From assembly GCA_936440205.1 (NCBI GenBank), contig OW387133.1, forward strand, positions 50,618,374 through 50,682,373: a stretch of DNA of 64,000 nt, given 5' to 3'. Below the pieces are notes generated by a model that was not told where the DNA came from, made no database searches, and saw nothing but the letters and a program-made list of their open reading frames with translations. This document shows, piece by piece, positions 23,728 through 35,570 of this stretch; position 1 is the stretch's first letter; the number at the start of each line of letters is the position of its first letter. The position numbers were made by a program, and so were the translations under genes. Source of the stretch: Lepidonotus clava (taxonomy: Eukaryota > Annelida > Polychaeta > Phyllodocida > Polynoidae).

Positions 23728-24355
23728 GCTGGCAATTATATTGGTGCCTGAATGGAGTGTGGGTACGTTAAGACGCCGAGAAGGTTGGGCGTGTGAAGAG
23801 AACTATGAGCGGATGGGACTATTGTGACACAATATAGTTAACACCCCCTGACTTACACTTATATACACGCCAGAAGGGCAAGGGAAACTTTGAGGTGGGC
23901 GCAAAAGTATTACCTAACACGCCCACTGCTATGGGTGGTATAATGATACTATGATTTTTCAGGGATAATCGTGGAGTAAGACTTACACTCCTTGACACGT
24001 TTTAGAGGAAGTGGTTTCAGACAAGCCCGAGCCTGTCGAATGTATGAGTTCAAATTCTTCCCGTGATTATACAAGGCACGGCCGAACGGTCGTTACTGAA
24101 CTTAAATTATTGTCCCACTATACATAGGTCTACTTTAACATATGTAGGTTATATTTGAACTTATAGAGGCTTCAGTATATTACCAATAATTGTTTCATTA
24201 CTTGTAGTTATGCAGGCAACGTGATCGCAGCTTGGACAGATCGGGGAGGGGAGGGTCCAGGGAGACCTGACCCCCCCCCCCCCCTTTGGTTGGGACTTAA
24301 ACTTGCCAAAGACAAAAATATGTGCACAAATACCAATGTTTTAGTACTTATAGCT

Positions 24356-24357
<2 letters not shown>

Positions 24358-24381
<24 letters not shown>
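24358..24381. repeat. (AT)n microsatellite
   Basis: About 12 AT dinucleotides preceding an AT-rich tract and a C-run. Confidence 0.85.
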
Positions 24382-24389
<8 letters not shown>

Positions 24390-25475
24390 TAGACCCCCCC
24401 CTTTCCGAAATCCTGTACTCCTGTGTGTACAATATCATGATATTAACTTTTACATCATACAGACTCCCTCCTATTGTATGGATCCACTACTGCATTCATA
24501 ACTAATACAAACATTATTGTCGTTTCTATTCACTCTAAACTACTGAATGGCTCTTGAATTTTTAAGGCTGGATAGACAGGCTTAGATTTTTGAAGCACTT
24601 TATTTCCGTGCAAAAATCAGAGTATTGATTTTTTTTTTCTATTTATAAATAGAAAAAAAATCAATTATACATGTACTATTTTAAGGAATGTAGACAATTT
24701 GTGCGAGCAGATGACAAAAATAGCTGCGTTCAAATCATTGGAAATGGAAATAAATAACATCACAGTATCAGCATGGCCATTCTTAGGAATGTCTATTACA
24801 ATGTGGGTATGACTAGTTCCAAGTTAAGCCATCTCATATCTCTGTCGCTCCGCCGTCTACCAGTCTACTGCGTGACGTCTCCATCTAGTGTTAGTTTTGG
24901 TACCTATACACTTACCACACAAAATAATTCATTCACACGTATTGCACACTTGTCATATTTGATTTGGTTAGAATTAGATTACTTTTGTCGTAAATTAACT
25001 GGAAATAGAACGAGGGTAGAATAATTCTGCACTCACTTGTATGTTCCGATTAAATACAATATTTGCACATACAATCAATGTACCCTATCCTAGAAAATGA
25101 ACTACAAATAGCATGCACTCATTAATGTTCTGATAAGATGAGATAGTTGCACATAATACTTGATATCTCTGTTTCGAACAGAATGTCCTTATCCGTACAG
25201 AAATATTAATACTGATACAGTTTGGCATACATGGCTAATTAGCTTACATACAAAAGCAGTTACATTGTAACTAATCAGCGTGTTCAATCAACGGCGAATG
25301 GATTTTTTTTCTTTTTCTTTCTTTCTTTCTTTTTTTCACATTTTTAAAAGCTTCTTTAAACATATTTTCCTGTCCGATACTTGCACATGAGTCTCTGGAA
25401 TAAAAAGGTTCGGTTTAGCCAACACACAGAAGTCAATTGGAAACCATCGATGAGGTACATAAGCCTATACTTGCA

Positions 25476-26636
25476 TTAACAAACTTCCTCTATCAACATT
25501 GACTTGAAGGTTTCTTCCAACTGCTTCAATAATATCTTCGTGTCAATTGGTTTCTTTTCAGTCTCTGGAATTCGCTCAACGTCCCCGTCGTCATTTGATG
25601 ATTCTGGTAGGTTGGCCGACCCTGCATCCGAGTCAGAGGTAGATGGGTGCACTTCTTCAGAGCTCGCATCCTCACCATCAGTGACCGATACATCCCCATT
25701 GCTGAGGGCCTCATGCCCATTCTCAATCTGATCGGTTGTCTCAGCTTCATTGGGTAGCCAATTGCTTTGGTTCTCTGCTTCAATTTTGGATCTTTCCATC
25801 TTTTTTTCCTCCTCTATTTCTTTCAGGAAGCGTCCGATTTCGTCGTCGTCCTCAATGTAGCGAGGTCCTTCATAGCGGCTCACAGGTCGGCCTGTCAGAG
25901 CCACTCTTATTGTCCTGTACCAATCTTCATTTAATGGCGTTATCATATCATATGCATGGTCGTAATCAGGATGATGCATGAGGAAAAGCACACTAAGCAG
26001 CGTTCGCTCAAGTGTGGATCCCATCTCCCCGTCTTCGGTTCGAACACAAACGCTGTGTCCTAGGATGTTAGGATGAGGGATTATGCATATCGGAGTGACG
26101 GTGGACGTTCCAGGCTCTAGCTGAAAAAAAAAGACATTGTTTAGACCCAATGCCTACAGTCTTACAGTGAGATTGCATAATCATATGAATTGTATGATTT
26201 GAACCGAATACTTCTCAGTCTTCTGTGCATGAGTTATACTCAGATTATAGCATGATATATACCAAACATGAAAAATGTAATGATGTCGTTAGACATTTAG
26301 AACGCGCATGACTGAATCTGAACGAAATTACATTAAAATGACTAAAACAAAGGTAGGCCTATATATATATATATGCAGTTCTGTCTATACTAAATTGAAA
26401 TGCTATATCATGCAATAATAAAGATCTGTTGTAAAACCTACCCTAAACAGGTATTCTCCACCTCGGAAAGGTCCTTCATTGGGCTTTACACTGACATGGA
26501 CGTAGCTCAAACAGTCCCAGTCCACCTCGACAACTTGCACTTGACCATCGGTGAAGGAATCCATCGTCTGAAGAAGGTTGCGCACGTCTTTGGCCCTTTT
26601 CATGGTAAGCTTTTCCGGTGTATGTTCATCTTCCAT
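25476..26636 (-). CDS. Atypical ubiquitin-conjugating (UBC) fold protein with long acidic tail, two coding exons
   Basis: Exon 1 is 26636-26442 and exon 2 is 26120-25476, joined in phase 0 across GT (AGG|gtaggt) and AG (tttcag|CTA) sites, giving 279 aa. Residues 12-60 follow an E2 N-terminus: helix MKRAKDVRNLLQTM, then strands ending RGGEYLFR. Residues 80-90 read PHPNILGHSVC: the HPN signature followed by a cysteine one position closer than in typical E2s. The conserved Trp after the active cysteine is absent. A helix RTLLSVLFLMHHPDYDHAYD corresponds to the E2 'LLS...L...PNP' segment. From about residue 150 the protein is charged and disordered, with a coiled-coil-like EIEEEKKMERSKIEAEN and an acidic Ser/Asp tail. 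E2 enzymes pass ubiquitin or ubiquitin-like proteins to substrates; whether C90 is active is not settled. The region from GG to HPN is shorter than usual. Additional 5' exons are possible. Confidence 0.7.
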
Positions 26637-27202
26637 GTTTATTAATGTGACAGTAAAATTTGTCTAAGTTTGATTTTTTTTTTATATGAGCCTGTGTAAC
26701 TTCACCCGGATGAGCAGATGGGTAAAGCGTTACTTTGGGGACTGTTATGTATTTGTGTTGGTTTGTCCTCTAACGCCGGCCGACTCTATTCCTTATCACC
26801 AAACAGGGCGCTTTATATATCTGCGTTTGACCATTGCATTGCAATACCTGACGTCACCACGATTCAGCTGCAGCACGTAAAAAAACACGGCCTGTCTGGA
26901 CACGCATGGCGCCGAGAATCTTCTCTCAGACCGGGAAACCCCTACCAATGACGTCATAACTGTATGTTACCATGGCAACGGCTTGTCAAGCATGTAGACT
27001 GTAATTTCATCCAAGTCTGCATGTCGCTCAAACTCACATGTAAGAAACAGCAGACTGGATCATGGAAGGACTACATACGATACGGGTGATTATTGATGCC
27101 TCAGGGTTGGTTTCTCTTCAGTGCTGACTCGCTCACCATTGGATCAATCCACTGAGGCAGGCAGATCAAGAGGATAGGCCCTATTGCTTTTTTCCAGAAT
27201 GA

Positions 27203-27275
27203 CTATAGACGCTGTGTAGATGACGTCATAAGGCCAGAAAAGGAGTAGGCGCCATATTGGTGATCATATTAAGAT
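27203..27275 (+). mobile_element. Incomplete CTATAG TIR element, copy 2
   Basis: CTATAGACGCTGTGTAGATGACG and GCGCCATATTGGTGATCA match the left part of the element at 17327-17590. No matching right end follows before the ACGTT MITE at 27403, so it seems truncated. Confidence 0.5.
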
Positions 27276-27402
27276 TATCAATAACTCAAAAACACATGAA
27301 TCAAACTTTTATGATTAATTTTATATATCTTAAATAATAATAATGGGTCAAAATCAGTATTTATCATAATTTGAAATTAATAAAATTAATTGTGAATTTA
27401 CC

Positions 27403-27655
27403 ATGTAGCCAAGATTTGAACATTAAAACATTATTTTTTGGTGAGGTTTGGACGAAACCAAAACAGAACATTATAAGAACATTCTGTTAAGGTTGCATAA
27501 CATAACCAGAACATTATTATATGTCACAGTACAACGTCACAGCAGTACGTTGCAGCAATGTTATTGGGAGCCATCAAAATGACGTAACAAGAACCAATAC
27601 AGAACCAAACAGAACGTTTCTGCAACGTTATAACAACGTCACATGCTTGGCTGGG
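27403..27655. mobile_element. ACGTT-rich MITE, copy 3 (about 250 bp)
   Basis: It begins TGTAGCCAAGATTTGAAC and ends ACGTCACATGCTTGGCTGGGA. Inside are repeated AGAACATT, GTACAACGTCACAG, ACGTTATAACAACGTC words. Longer and more diverged than the copies at 3.9 and 17.7 kb. Left boundary approximate. Confidence 0.55.
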
Positions 27656-28928
27656 AGCTATTTCAGTGACTTTCAGACTGTTAAATTAATACAATAATAT
27701 GCTAATAATTATCACATGAACTTATTTTGTAAAGTATCTTTATAGAACAATGAAATAGTCACAGGAATTCAGTATTATGTCATAAGCCTTTTTACATATA
27801 TACCTAGTTTTACCTAGGCCCGATATATACCTGGGTCAATGAAAGTACCAACAAAACAGTTCTGTTCGATTTAGGTGCTGCCACCTGTTGATTCAAATTA
27901 GAGGAGGCCAGAGGACAACGTTTCCTCCATACTTTTTCAACAAATAACTACTTATCATAGCCATTCATTCCCATTATTCCCTACTATTCTGTAGCAAAGG
28001 TTATTAAAGAGGTATTATGTCAGAAGAAAGATGTAGGGTGACTAGGTCGAGAGGGGTGCATGCTTGGCTTTATGGGCCCAGGGGAGACAGTTATACTCTA
28101 GAGAAATATAATGAATACCAATATCATTTGTATTGTGTGGAAGGACATTGGTTGAGTAACATCTCGTGTTGGAATAGGCCGGGATACTGGGATTAGTAAG
28201 GGACTTTTGCAGGCAGGCTTGGCTATATGACTAGGAGTGTCGGCTGTGTGAGCTGAGTGGATTAGTCTATAGACTGGTGATTGTCAACGGGAACACAGTG
28301 ACTTATATCATATGTTTTGGACTTTGATAAACAACATCCTTTCATACGAGTGTTCATGTCAGCTCTAGATGAAGAATTACGTCCCCTATGTCATGTCATT
28401 TACTTTTTATCTTCTGTTAATAAGGTTTATGTCGTATGTCTCCCCCTAAATCCGTCCCAGCGCGACTTTACCCTAATAATAGTATAGTCATGGACGGCTT
28501 TGGGTAGGGGACGCATGGGACGCCGCCTCTTTCTTTTTGTTCAAGCATTGTGTTCTTTGATACAAAAATGGCGCCCCCATGCAGAGGGGGTGCCCCAGCC
28601 GGGCTTATTTTCAACAGGTCAATGCCCCTCCTAGAATTCCTCGATCTGTCCACAATGTTGAGTGATTCGTAAATCCACATTCTATTTTGATATTGTGGGT
28701 AGGGGGGGGGGGGGCTGTTACTTTCCGCCATAAGCCTACCATAGGCCTATATTCATCTACGTAGCTCTAAAATTAATATTCATTTTAATTTACAAAGCCC
28801 TAAATCGAATGGCTATTTGAATGTGTAGGGCCTATACACTCTAAAACTTGACTTCAGGATCCATGTCTTTCACAGTCATAGGCCCATTATATTAGGAAAA
28901 AAATGTTATTATTGCCCAACTGTCAGCG

Positions 28929-29001
28929 GGTTCCGTAGTGTAGTGGTTATCACGTTCGCCTAACACGCGAAAGGTCCTGGGTTCGAAACCCGGCGGAACC
29001 T
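28929..29001 (+). tRNA. tRNA-Val (AAC)
   Basis: A 73-nt cloverleaf: acceptor stem GGTTCCG/CGGAACC, D arm with A box TAGTGTAGTGGTTATCACG, anticodon AAC at 28962-28964 in CGCCTAACACGCG, T arm CTGGGTTCGAAACCCGG with B box. No intron. All arms pair, so it should be functional. Confidence 0.96.
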
Positions 29002-29244
29002 ATAAGGATTAATATTTTGGTTAAAATATTTTGTACACTAGCAGCTTACATCATTTGCACAAATGTACGAGTCAGTTATGTATCACTATGGACATAGGGA
29101 AGTGCAAGATGCCCGTTCCTCCCATTTATATTCCCTTGATTATATTGACAGACAGGGCATACTAAGTGAACACAACAATTTTGAAGAGGGAAACATGTCA
29201 TACAAACATAATCTTATGTAATGACATGATACATTGTGTCAGCC

Positions 29245-29316
29245 GACTCCGTGGCGCAACGGTAGCGCGTCTGACTCCAGATCAGAAGGTTGCGTGTTCA
29301 AATCACGTCGGGGTCA
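29245..29316 (+). tRNA. tRNA-Trp (CCA)
   Basis: A 72-nt cloverleaf: acceptor GACTCCG, 3' CGGGGTC plus A with one G-U pair, A box TGGCGCAACGGTAGCGCG, anticodon CCA at 29277-29279 in TCTGACTCCAGATCAGA, T arm GCGTGTTCAAATCACGT. It lies 243 bp downstream of tRNA-Val on the same strand. Confidence 0.96.
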
Positions 29317-30044
29317 CATGCAGCGTTTTGGGTGTAGATTTGTTAAAAGAGGAGAGGAATATGATAAGAACAATTTCATTCATATTTGGAGACAATAAGA
29401 TACATAAGAACGAGTCATATGATATAACTGATAAGAGCGAGTTGAGGGCATAGAGTCAAAGTCCATTGCCCTCTTGTTTATTGGTCCTTGTTTCCAGGGA
29501 TGGTGGGCGGGGAGAAAAGTAAACCTGGCAGTATGAGAATTCTGTTGGAAGTATAGGAAATGGCGGGAATATGTTGATAAGGGGGTAAATAGTCCCTTGG
29601 TAGAAGATTGTTAAAATTGTAAACTGTTCTTATGTGTCCTCTTTGTTAAAATACCTATGAATTACACAAAGGTCCAAGCATATCCAAATGAAACAGGCAC
29701 ATGGAAATTCAATGGTATAACACGAATTCCAAAACTTTAATAGGGAGGTTGAGCAACTCCGACGCATCTCGATATATCTCAAAACATTGAGGTTTTCTAC
29801 AGAAATACATATCATAGGTCTCTGCAATTTGAATTGATATCTTATATACCTTCATCCCTGACTCTGTGCGGGGATGGAGAGCAGAGCATTGACAAAAGTG
29901 GTGAAAAACATTGAACTCTGGGATGGTGAGGACCCTTTCTGCCATAGGGACAGCCATGTTGGAACTAGCCCTAGTCTGTCCACTTCATGGGTTCCAACAC
30001 TGAATTTGGAGTAAAAGGCATGCTGTTCACAACAAAAACAATGG

Positions 30045-30330
30045 GTGTAGACCCTTAAAATCGACAGGGTGACACAGACATTTCTTAAACAGTTAATTTA
30101 ACACAGCAACATGGCCGTGTTTTGAATTCGACATTCGACATGGCAATTAAGGGACAAATGACATTGCTCTTTTCTTAAATTTTACATGCAACAGGAGCTT
30201 TAAAAAGATAGTGACATGCGACAGGGCCATTTCTTAAATTCGACATGTGACATGGGTCTTATCTGGGATATAGGGATAGGCGACACGGCTTTTTTAAAAA
30301 ATTCTACACACAACATGGAACCCCCCATCT
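30045..30330. repeat. Dispersed minisatellite-like TTAAATTCGACA repeat, locus 2
   Basis: Begins GTAGACCCTTAAAATCGACA and runs through seven or so degenerate units (TTTCTTAAATTCGACATGTG and variants), closing with CAACATGGAACCCCCCATCT. Same start and end as at 22.1 and 48.5 kb. Confidence 0.6.
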
Positions 30331-30622
30331 ATACCCCAAAAACAGGTGTCCATGGTATGAAAAACAGTTCTTAATACACAGATGAGTGTAATTTATGTGT
30401 GCACATTGTATTTTGTGTGTCCCAGAACTTGAGTTGAGTTTGCCCCAGTTTTGAATGGGCAGTTGTCAGCTGCACTCAACAGGGAGGGGGCTGGGCAAGA
30501 GTGGGGCTGACCGCGTTGGTTAGCTTCTAGTCGATGATGATAAATTCAAGATGAAACATTTCATACATACGTGATAATAGCTAAGATTTAAGAGATACGT
30601 TACGTTTAAGTTAGATGACAAG

Positions 30623-30758
30623 GACCGATCCAGAGATTTCAAAAAGGGGGCCGGGGCGCCTTTAGGCCTATATAGGATTTGAGGCGCCCCATCCGAGGGC
30701 TAGAATTTTACACAAAAAAAAATCTAAATTTGGCACCCCCTCCTAAATCCGTCCCTGT
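30623..30758. mobile_element. CAGTGGCGGATC-family repeat, diverged copy
   Basis: Left GACCGATCCAGAGATTTCAAA, a G-rich block, GGCGCCCC, an ATTTTACAC A-rich middle, and right end CCTCCTAAATCCGTCCCTG. Same order as 9406-9550. Confidence 0.5.
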
Positions 30759-30886
30759 GTGTGATACGTTGGGGTGATACGTTAGTGACGATTGACAGCT
30801 AATGAGAATAATTTTTAAAAACTATTTGCCATCATACTTAATTTTTGTCTTTGCTCCCCCTTGTATATCTATAGGCCTACTCATGT

Positions 30887-30974
30887 TTGTCGACTCCGCC
30901 ACCCCCCCCCCCCCCCCCCATACTTTCATGCTTGTGCCCCCCCCCCCCCATCTCAATTCCTGGGTCCGCCCCTG
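30887..30974. mobile_element. CAGTGGCGGATC-family repeat, short C-run-rich copy
   Basis: GACTCCGCCACC, two long C-runs, then CTGGGTCCGCCCCTGAATA. It looks like the right half of a member; boundaries approximate. Confidence 0.4.
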
Positions 30975-32647
30975 AATAATAATCAAGGTCAATTCTTAAA
31001 TTCCACAAGACATTATTTATCAAAATCTTCATCCCCACCCTATGTTTTTCTATAGGGTTTGTAAAGACGAAGAGAGGCATGTATATACGTTTTATTTGAA
31101 ACACTTTATTAGATGAATTACGACGGGTTTGTCTATAACTGTCATGGAGTATATTCCCATTATGTTATGCTTAATAAAACTAAAGATTTATGGAAGTACT
31201 TGATTCTGCCAAACATTTCTTCAATTCAAGTATGTCAAGATTTTCACGAAATATCATTGAATACTGAGAACTACTTTATGGGTGTAAAACAAAATTAATG
31301 TTTTCTTCATACGTACTCTCGGTTATTATCTGGTCTTTCGTAAACGAAGTATACACCAATTACTTTTTGGTTATTTTAGAAGTGTGTATAGGCGTAGATA
31401 TTGTTGCCTGGTTACACTAGATAATTATATAATGGCAGCAATGTATAATATCTAGGGTTTAAAGGCATCTTACGGCTATAGAAATCAGATCGAATACACA
31501 CAAACGTACAGCTATATTATTCCAACAATACAATAATGATACAAGTTCCAAAATGTGTTGGTCATTTCGAATCCACAGGCGCGTCGTGACATCATCCCTT
31601 GGCGTCATCACAGGGAAGTGGAGTTCCTGAACTCTCGTTTTATATCAGTCAGCCTGTTGAAGTAATATACATACATTGTAAGACAACCGATTTAAAGAAG
31701 CAACAAAAAAATATTATCGAGAACGTGTCAATATTTTCACATTGCGCATCGTAGGATTTACATTCATGATATGTCAAAATATTGGAAACTGGAGATATAT
31801 CATTAATCTCTCAATAAAATTGATTAAGTTACAATTTGCACACATACAGAATATAGCGGTATTGCGCATTTTCAGGACATTATAACTTGTTGCTTTGTGA
31901 CAAACAAATGTCCATTTAAATGCAAAGTATTTTTTATTTAGTGACATTCGGTTATGCAGATGATTATAATGGCAATAATCCAATATAAATCACATCGATT
32001 TATCCCAAGAACATTACGTTTAACATTAGTATCCAAATTGTTAGAATGTTGTATCATAGATCTACTTCCACCCGTTAATAAGCGTATGTTAATCTATTAT
32101 GTAAATATTTTAGCAATTCAATGTGTCGGTTTTATGTGAATGAAAGGGATGGGGCTGAGCGAATAGAAATGAGGTGGGATAACAATGAACAGACCATGGG
32201 CAATAGAAGGGGGTTGATTATGGTGGAGACAGGGAAGGGAAAGAAGTCAGATGAGAAACTCATTTACATAGGCCTATCCAGTACACGGTTTCCTGCACGT
32301 GAATTTTTCTTGTCAGAGCTGCAGTAAATAGGCCAATTACTTTCCATTCCATCCATTTGATTCGACAGTGCAATGTATCTTCTTTCCGGCATTGGTCGCT
32401 GGGAGTGCAAATCTTAATTTCTAGATTGGTGCTGTGCAAAAGGTATGACTAACTTTTTATATGACTATGATGTATACGGCCATCTCATTGACTATTGAAT
32501 GTCTAAGGTCCCACGATCTGTTTTTGTAACTGACAGTTTTGTAACTGCATGGCAATCATAACTTTCACCGGCTTTGCTACAGGGACCTGTGTTATTATTT
32601 AAACTGTAGGCCTAAATAACGAAACATACCTAAGCTTGAATGTAACC

Positions 32648-32653
32648 TTTAAT
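32648..32653 (-). promoter_or_regulatory. Candidate distal poly(A) signal (ATTAAA) of DUOXA copy B
   Basis: A minus-strand ATTAAA 293 nt past the exon-11 stop. Only a motif match. Confidence 0.25.
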
Positions 32654-32945
32654 AGGATTTCCTTTTAGAAAATGATCTGAATTCCAGAAAGAGGTATTGG
32701 TTCACAAACCAAATCGTCGATAAGTATATAGTGAGATGGCCGTATTAATACACACAGGTAGAGTTCTTGATCACATAACTTAACTATGTAAGTAGCCGAA
32801 TGGCGGAAGGATTTCACACCTTAGTATGTACACTACGACTCTCGAACTAATCATGTATACACAATCATCCTTCTGGAGACCTCCGCCACGAAAAGTAGTT
32901 CTCACACAGGAAGTTAGGACTAGTGTCTCCCTCTACGGTCATTCT

Positions 32946-33255
32946 CTACTCATTGTCCGACCTGATAGCGGTACTGTCCACTCCATTCTGTTCCTTATCT
33001 TCGTCCTTCTGTCCCTCAAAAGACACATTGTGACCGGTACCCGCAGCCTTGTTCTTCCTCAGAATACAGGGTGGAAGTGGTGGTGGACTCACAGAGTTAT
33101 TGTTAGAGGCGACACGGTTGGCCTTGCTCACGGCATTTTCTTCCTCTTCCTCTTCCTCTTCTATGATTGTTGGGCGGGTCGGGGTGGTAGGGATAGCGGT
33201 GTTGTCGTAGATTGGGTCCTCATAGACACCTGGAGAACTGATTGGGGAATGATAA
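32946..33255 (-). CDS. DUOXA: Candidate terminal exon (exon 11) of DUOXA copy B
   Basis: It encodes SPGVYEDPIYDN, an acidic run of nine Glu, a proline stretch SPPPLPP and a tail ending DSTAIRSDNE. There are two possible acceptors, ttacag|T (exon start 33255) and ccaatcag|T (start 33237). Both give phase 2, exactly what the donor TTCAG|gttggt of DUOXA-B exon 10 (end 39162) requires. The tail composition (charged, with tyrosines in YDN/YED settings) resembles the end of copy A (GYDNANLEESL). No other minus-strand gene lies between here and 39 kb to own it. The 5.9-kb intron is the largest in either copy, so linkage is an inference. Confidence 0.5.
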
Positions 33256-35161
33256 CTGTAATTTTGTTCCATATATCTTAGTTATTGGGGTGTAAGGAGA
33301 AACTGGTGGTGGAAGGAGAAGATTTGAGTGGAATGGGAAGACATAAACACTTGTTTCGTTATCAAGGGGATCAAAGAATGGGAAATGGGTAATTCATCTT
33401 TACCTAATCGATGGAATTGTGGACCTAAGTAAAATAAACAATTTTGCTACGATGGGCCTGAATTGCAAATGAGACCAGGTTAACCTATCGGTTATGTATT
33501 AGTTCGTTACAATTGGGTAAAGTCCATGGAGCCAATAACCAAAGAACTGCTAGATCAGTAGCTGCGAAGTTTCCCAATAGTTCCTCATCACCAAAATACA
33601 ATTCAGATGCTCTATGCAAAAGCATATTCACTAAGTTCATGGCATCTCATATTTTAAGTAACCAGTTTAAGCATATAATACCGACTTTGATGCTGATTTT
33701 AAGAATTTGCATTATAGGAATGTCTCATAATTCTCTTTCAAATGCTGTATACTACAGGATGTATGGTTTCATGCGATATTATCGAAAAAAGGCCAAACAA
33801 ATACGAAATTGGCAACATCGAAATAAGGCTGTGGAATACAGGCTAAAATTGTTTACAAACATCACAGAAAAGGAACTCGGGAACTAGCTTGTAGTGCTTA
33901 CACAGTTTGAGGTGATTTAGAAACCAACCTTTTAGTGTCAGACATGTATTAATATTGATACTTTGTTGTCTGAATAACGAATACTGCGAAAACCACAAAA
34001 CCATAAGAAATAATTTGGATACTCTGTGTCCCTTTCCAAATGAGTGGCACGTGTTGGAAGTTGGCAAGAATAAATAGTTTCGTTGATCTTTTGATAAAAA
34101 GTGCACTATCATGTTCTCAAGGATTCTATAGATTTGTCTACAGTGGCAATAAACAACGACGGTCTACCTTAATTAATTGCCACTGTATCTGTCTAGTAAA
34201 GGAATAATCTATTATATCACAATTGAACTATGGCTTGGATCACCCAAGACTTTGCTACACATTAACTAGTCCACTGAAGCCGTAGTTGTGACTAACTTCT
34301 GAAACCAACGTATATTGCAAACTGAAATGAAATAGCTTTATTTTTCGGGAATTAATAACTAACATGTTAATAAAGCAATAAGAATCTGCGGGAGAACCGT
34401 TATAAGAAAAGCTGCATCAAAGGGAAGACTGAAACCATAAACTGTGACATAGGATTATTATCACAGCCATGGTAAATGTGACTAAACGTTGGCTCCTTGT
34501 TCCTGCTATAAAACCATTAGATGGCACATAAAAGGCGAGCTGTATTTGGGTTAGGGTGAGGGGTTATGAAGCTTCTGCATGGTCAGCTGCCTGTTCCGAA
34601 CATTGTATCAGCACCTTCACCTGCATAACTTACCGAGATTATCGATCATCGTAATCAGGTCTGACACTAACAGCAGATAAAAAAAACGAAGTTTAACATT
34701 AGTACACTTATGGTAATAATATAAATACAGTGGAATTCAAGATGTACATAAAACCATAGAGAGATACATAACAGATCTAGAAAGGCACATTAGGACGTGA
34801 CATGAGTACTTCATCATGTAAAGACTTTTAGTATTTTCTCAGCCACACACAAGTTAGGACACGATCATTATTGATGCACGGCAGCAATTATTGACTTGGT
34901 TGGTGCTAAATTAGTGTGTAGAAGCTTGCAACTACTTTCTAATTGCTGACGACACATCATTAATGCAGTGCTGTAAATTGAAAATGATGTCATGGGGTTT
35001 ATGCGTCTTGCAAATTTCTTTCAACATTTTACTAAAATATACCTGTGCATTAGAGTTTATACACGGCTGAAAAGTTTGCTGTTTTACCAACATCGTCTTT
35101 TCACACTTTCCAATCGAGGGAAATAATTATCGTTGTTTATTTGTTTATTCTTTTTTTAACA

Positions 35162-35570
35162 TTAAGATCAACAGAGTAGGCGAATTACAAATGTGTACGC
35201 CAACAACAACTATAATAAAAGTCCACTTCAATTGTTCCGAAGATGTAAGATTTTAATACTCTGTTACCAATTAATGATTTGAAATATGACCAAGCAAAAT
35301 ATCTTTCTTTGACATGGACTGAAACCTATATTGTATATAATGTCTCACCTACTTGGAATAATAAAAAGAAGAAAAGAAAAGAAAGGAAATCTGAGCAACC
35401 GAATTACAATTGTGTAGACCATGGACATTAACAAATATGATAAAGTCCACTTCAATTGTTCCCAAGATGTTGTAAGATGTAAATACCCTGTTACCACTTA
35501 GTATCCAAAAAATGATCAAACTAAATTTCTTAAGTTCTTTAATACGGACTCAAACCTGATGAACCAATGT
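35162..35570. repeat. Degenerate direct repeat, two units of about 240 bp
   Basis: Unit 1 (from 35162) and unit 2 (from about 35395) share CGAATTACAA, AAAGTCCACTTCAATTGTTC, AAGATGTAAGAT, CTGTTACCA and GACTGAAACCT in order. Confidence 0.55.

Larger units (their letters stand above)
26640..28920. other. Gap with repeats, no gene seen
   Basis: Contains a partial CTATAG TIR element, an ACGTT MITE and a G-rich fragment of the CAGTGGCGGATC family near 28.49-28.72 kb. The 5' regulatory region of the minus-strand E2-like gene should lie in its left part; no TATA box recognised. Confidence 0.5.
29320..32940. other. Gap with repeats, no gene supported
   Basis: Holds a minisatellite-like locus (30045-30330) and two CAGTGGCGGATC-family members. 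Short open frames at 29.7-29.95 kb and 30.88-31.3 kb have no domains. The end of this gap (about 32650-32945) would be the distal 3' UTR of DUOXA copy B if exon 11 is used; ATTAAA occurs on the minus strand at 32653-32648. Confidence 0.5.

Noticed and set aside
25504-25981. Plus-strand frames over the E2-like gene
   Set aside because: Shadows of the minus-strand acidic tail.
32826-33281. 151-codon plus-strand frame with a hydrophobic stretch
   Set aside because: Antisense to the candidate exon 11; the minus-strand frame has phase-compatible acceptors and a tail-like composition.
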